Positions 63,440 through 64,000 of a stretch of DNA of 64,000 bases are shown here, piece by piece (within the stretch, counting starts at the first letter, position 1; the number at the start of each line of letters is the position of its first letter). A program made the position numbers and the translations under genes. Source of the stretch: Deltaproteobacteria bacterium (lineage in GTDB: Bacteria > Desulfobacterota > Binatia > Binatales > Binataceae); NCBI GenBank assembly GCA_021780225.1, contig JAJXZF010000039.1, positions 1 through 64,000 on the forward strand, written 5' to 3'. The notes under the pieces were generated by a model. It ran no database searches. It was not told the origin of the DNA and was given only the letters and a program-made list of their open reading frames with translations.

Positions 63440-64000
63440 TCAATGCTTAAGGAACTCGCGCACCATCTTGGCCAGCGCGGCCGGTTGCTCGAGCGGCGTC
63501 ATGTGCGCGGCCTTGTCGATCAACTCAACGCGCGCGTTGGGAATCAATTTTTTGAATTCTTCGGCATAGACGGGCTGAGTCAGGCCGTCCTGCTTGCCCC
63601 ATACGATCAACGTCGGCGCGCTGATCCGATGAATCCGCTTGCGCAATCCTTTCTCGGGCAGCGGCCAGGTGAACTTGCCGGCACATCCCAGCGCCCAGGT
63701 GACGCGGATAATCGACTCGGGATCTTCAAGATTCATAAAGATGTGCTTGCGCGCCGGATTGTGCGAGTCGGCGAAGAGCAGCTTTTCGAGTTGCGCTTCC
63801 GGCATCACCATGTAATTCGCGATCGGCGCGTCGTCCCGCCACAGGCCGAGCGAATTCACCAGCACCAGGCGCGAGACGCGGCGCGGATTGTTGGCCGTCA
63901 GCTCCGCGGCGACCATCCCGCCGAACGAATGGCCCATCACGGCGGGCGCTTCGAGGCCGAGTTGGTCGAACATCTCGTAGTAATAGAGCACCAGGTCCCA
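63440..64000 (-). CDS. Alpha/beta-fold hydrolase, 5' end beyond the window
   Basis: C-terminal 186 or so residues of an alpha/beta hydrolase; the frame stays open to the window edge (WDLVLYYYEMF), so the start is missing. The nucleophile elbow is VMGHSFGGMVAAEL, the acid is in IVWGKQDGLTQP and the catalytic His in DKAAHMTPLEQP. The helical lid lies between residues 50 and 110 of this fragment. Substrate unknown; similar proteins hydrolyse esters or act in meta-cleavage pathways. Confidence 0.85.
   Translation of the reverse strand, partial: WDLVLYYYEMFDQLGLEAPAVMGHSFGGMVAAELTANNPRRVSRLVLVNSLGLWRDDAPIANYMVMPEAQLEKLLFADSHNPARKHIFMNLEDPESIIRVTWALGCAGKFTWPLPEKGLRKRIHRISAPTLIVWGKQDGLTQPVYAEEFKKLIPNARVELIDKAAHMTPLEQPAALAKMVREFLKH

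Overview
The window is one continuous, very GC-rich bacterial chromosome segment with dense gene packing and few mobile features. Gene content points to a deltaproteobacterium-like or Candidatus Binatota-like lineage: a ccs-hemA-hemC-cobA/hemD-hemB heme operon, DUF507 and DUF2203 proteins, SPFH/NfeD, PtsP, AddAB, and a lipid or steroid-type catabolic cluster with amidohydrolase, thiolase-like, DUF35, P450 and SDR genes. This placement is an inference from gene families only. I saw no rRNA, tRNA, CRISPR array, prophage or intact insertion sequence.

Layout. 1-5717 (+): heme/siroheme operon. 5718-6120: gene-free convergent region holding repeat pairs. 6121-9499 (-): QueG-like Fe-S protein, hotdog thioesterase, LOG-like protein, HAD hydrolase, membrane protein, DUF2203. 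9630-14388 (+): lon, glgA, RNase HI with a C-terminal Cys cluster. 14412-21790 (-): SPFH/NfeD pair, HlyD-ABC exporter with a methyltransferase, K+ channel, trxB. 21900-27550 (+): moaC, rlmI-like, VOC, YceI, LLM flavoprotein, then an isolated low-GC P-loop ATPase that looks acquired. 27621-29408 (-): RNase G/E with a long charged insertion. 29654-34845 (-): catabolic cluster. 35041-43318: HAD phosphatase (+), then mpl, copA, csoR, serine hydrolase, LD-carboxypeptidase, DAHP synthase (-). 43319-43981: gene-free, with a second copy of the repeat pair. 43982-52939: phosphoesterase (+), response regulator (-), addB-addA and a small secreted protein (+). 53055-64000 (-): groSL under CIRCE, cyaY, a secreted protein, two DUF507 genes, a membrane-anchored radical SAM protein, ptsP, PHP protein, cyclophilin lipoprotein and a truncated alpha/beta hydrolase.

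The most notable region is the catabolic cluster. Reading all three frames shows that the P450 ORF is only part of a Rieske [2Fe-2S]-cytochrome P450 fusion interrupted by two single-base losses. The amidohydrolase is split by an extra G in a G5 run. The thiolase-like gene has ACG where a well-placed start codon is expected, and it lacks the thiolase nucleophilic Cys. Lesions concentrated in one operon suggest either decay of a degradative pathway or local sequence error. Raw reads would decide between these.

Other points: a head-to-head palindromic repeat pair occurs at two distant loci; a CsoR-type operator precedes csoR-copA; both AddA and AddB carry a four-Cys nuclease signature; and RNase G carries a roughly 115-residue acidic-then-basic insertion in its S1 domain.
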